Assembly (NCBI GenBank): GCA_040081265.1 | Contig: JBEBGV010000039.1 | Coordinates: 1-47,431, forward strand | DNA length: 47,431 bases | Source: JBEBGV01 sp040081265 | Lineage (GTDB): Bacteria > Acidobacteriota > Vicinamibacteria > Vicinamibacterales > UBA2999 | Direction: 5' to 3' | Shown here: positions 47,381-47,431 of the stretch, one piece after another | How positions within the stretch are numbered: the first letter of the stretch is position 1 | Layout of the letters: every line of letters starts with the position of its first letter | Notes under the pieces: generated by a model | What the model saw: the letters and a program-made list of their open reading frames with translations, nothing else | Databases searched by the model: none | What the model was told of the DNA's origin: nothing | Program-made: the position numbers and the translations under genes

Positions 47381-47431
47381 GACTCCACCTTACCCTTTCC
47401 CCCTGTTCCCTTCCACCTTCCTAACCCCTAT

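Overview
This 47.4-kb window is GC-rich chromosomal DNA (most genes look about 65% G+C). It probably comes from an Acidobacteriota bacterium, perhaps a Vicinamibacteria-like lineage. The evidence is an Oar-like TonB receptor with an N-terminal carboxypeptidase-regulatory domain, a Ser/Thr kinase fused to TolB/PD40-like propellers, and an ECF-type sigma factor of the kind paired with such kinases. Taxonomy is inferred from gene content only.

The centre (about 3.8-35.0 kb, all minus strand) is a complete type VI secretion system (T6SS). Read in transcription order it holds: a PpkA-like Ser/Thr kinase (32924-35020), a secreted coiled-coil protein (31299-32927), an FHA protein (29988-31223), TssJ, TssK, TssL with an OmpA-like tail, TssM, a TagF-PP2C phosphatase fusion, TssA, TssB, TssC, two Hcp paralogues, TagJ, TssE, TssF, TssG, TssH/ClpV, a TPR-methyltransferase, VgrG, a PAAR-toxin, its likely immunity protein, a degenerate small-gene stretch, an HExxH metallopeptidase-like protein and a helical protein with one hydrophobic segment. 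All 13 core Tss components are present. Kinase, FHA protein and PP2C make a full threonine-phosphorylation switch in the same operon. Many genes overlap or abut. A good sigma70-like promoter and a perfect 14-bp palindrome lie in front of tssA, so the tube/sheath/baseplate half may also be transcribed separately.

The left edge (1-3.8 kb) carries the 3' end of a membrane-anchored coiled-coil protein, an outer-membrane beta-barrel protein, a small lipoprotein, a frameshifted IS3-type transposase fragment and a decayed partial copy of the last T6SS-linked gene. With the lower-GC toxin/immunity tip, this looks like the variable end of the locus.

Upstream of the T6SS (35.1-43.2 kb) lie a LuxR-type regulator, an ECF-like sigma factor and, divergently, a kinase-propeller protein followed by a TonB-dependent receptor. 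The right end (43.2-47.4 kb) has unrelated genes: a secreted protein with a short collagen-like stretch, a VOC-fold protein, a malonyl-CoA-synthetase-like ligase, a Bcp peroxiredoxin and a DUF393 thiol-disulfide protein. No tRNA, rRNA or CRISPR array was seen. Assignments come from reading motifs; no database search was run.
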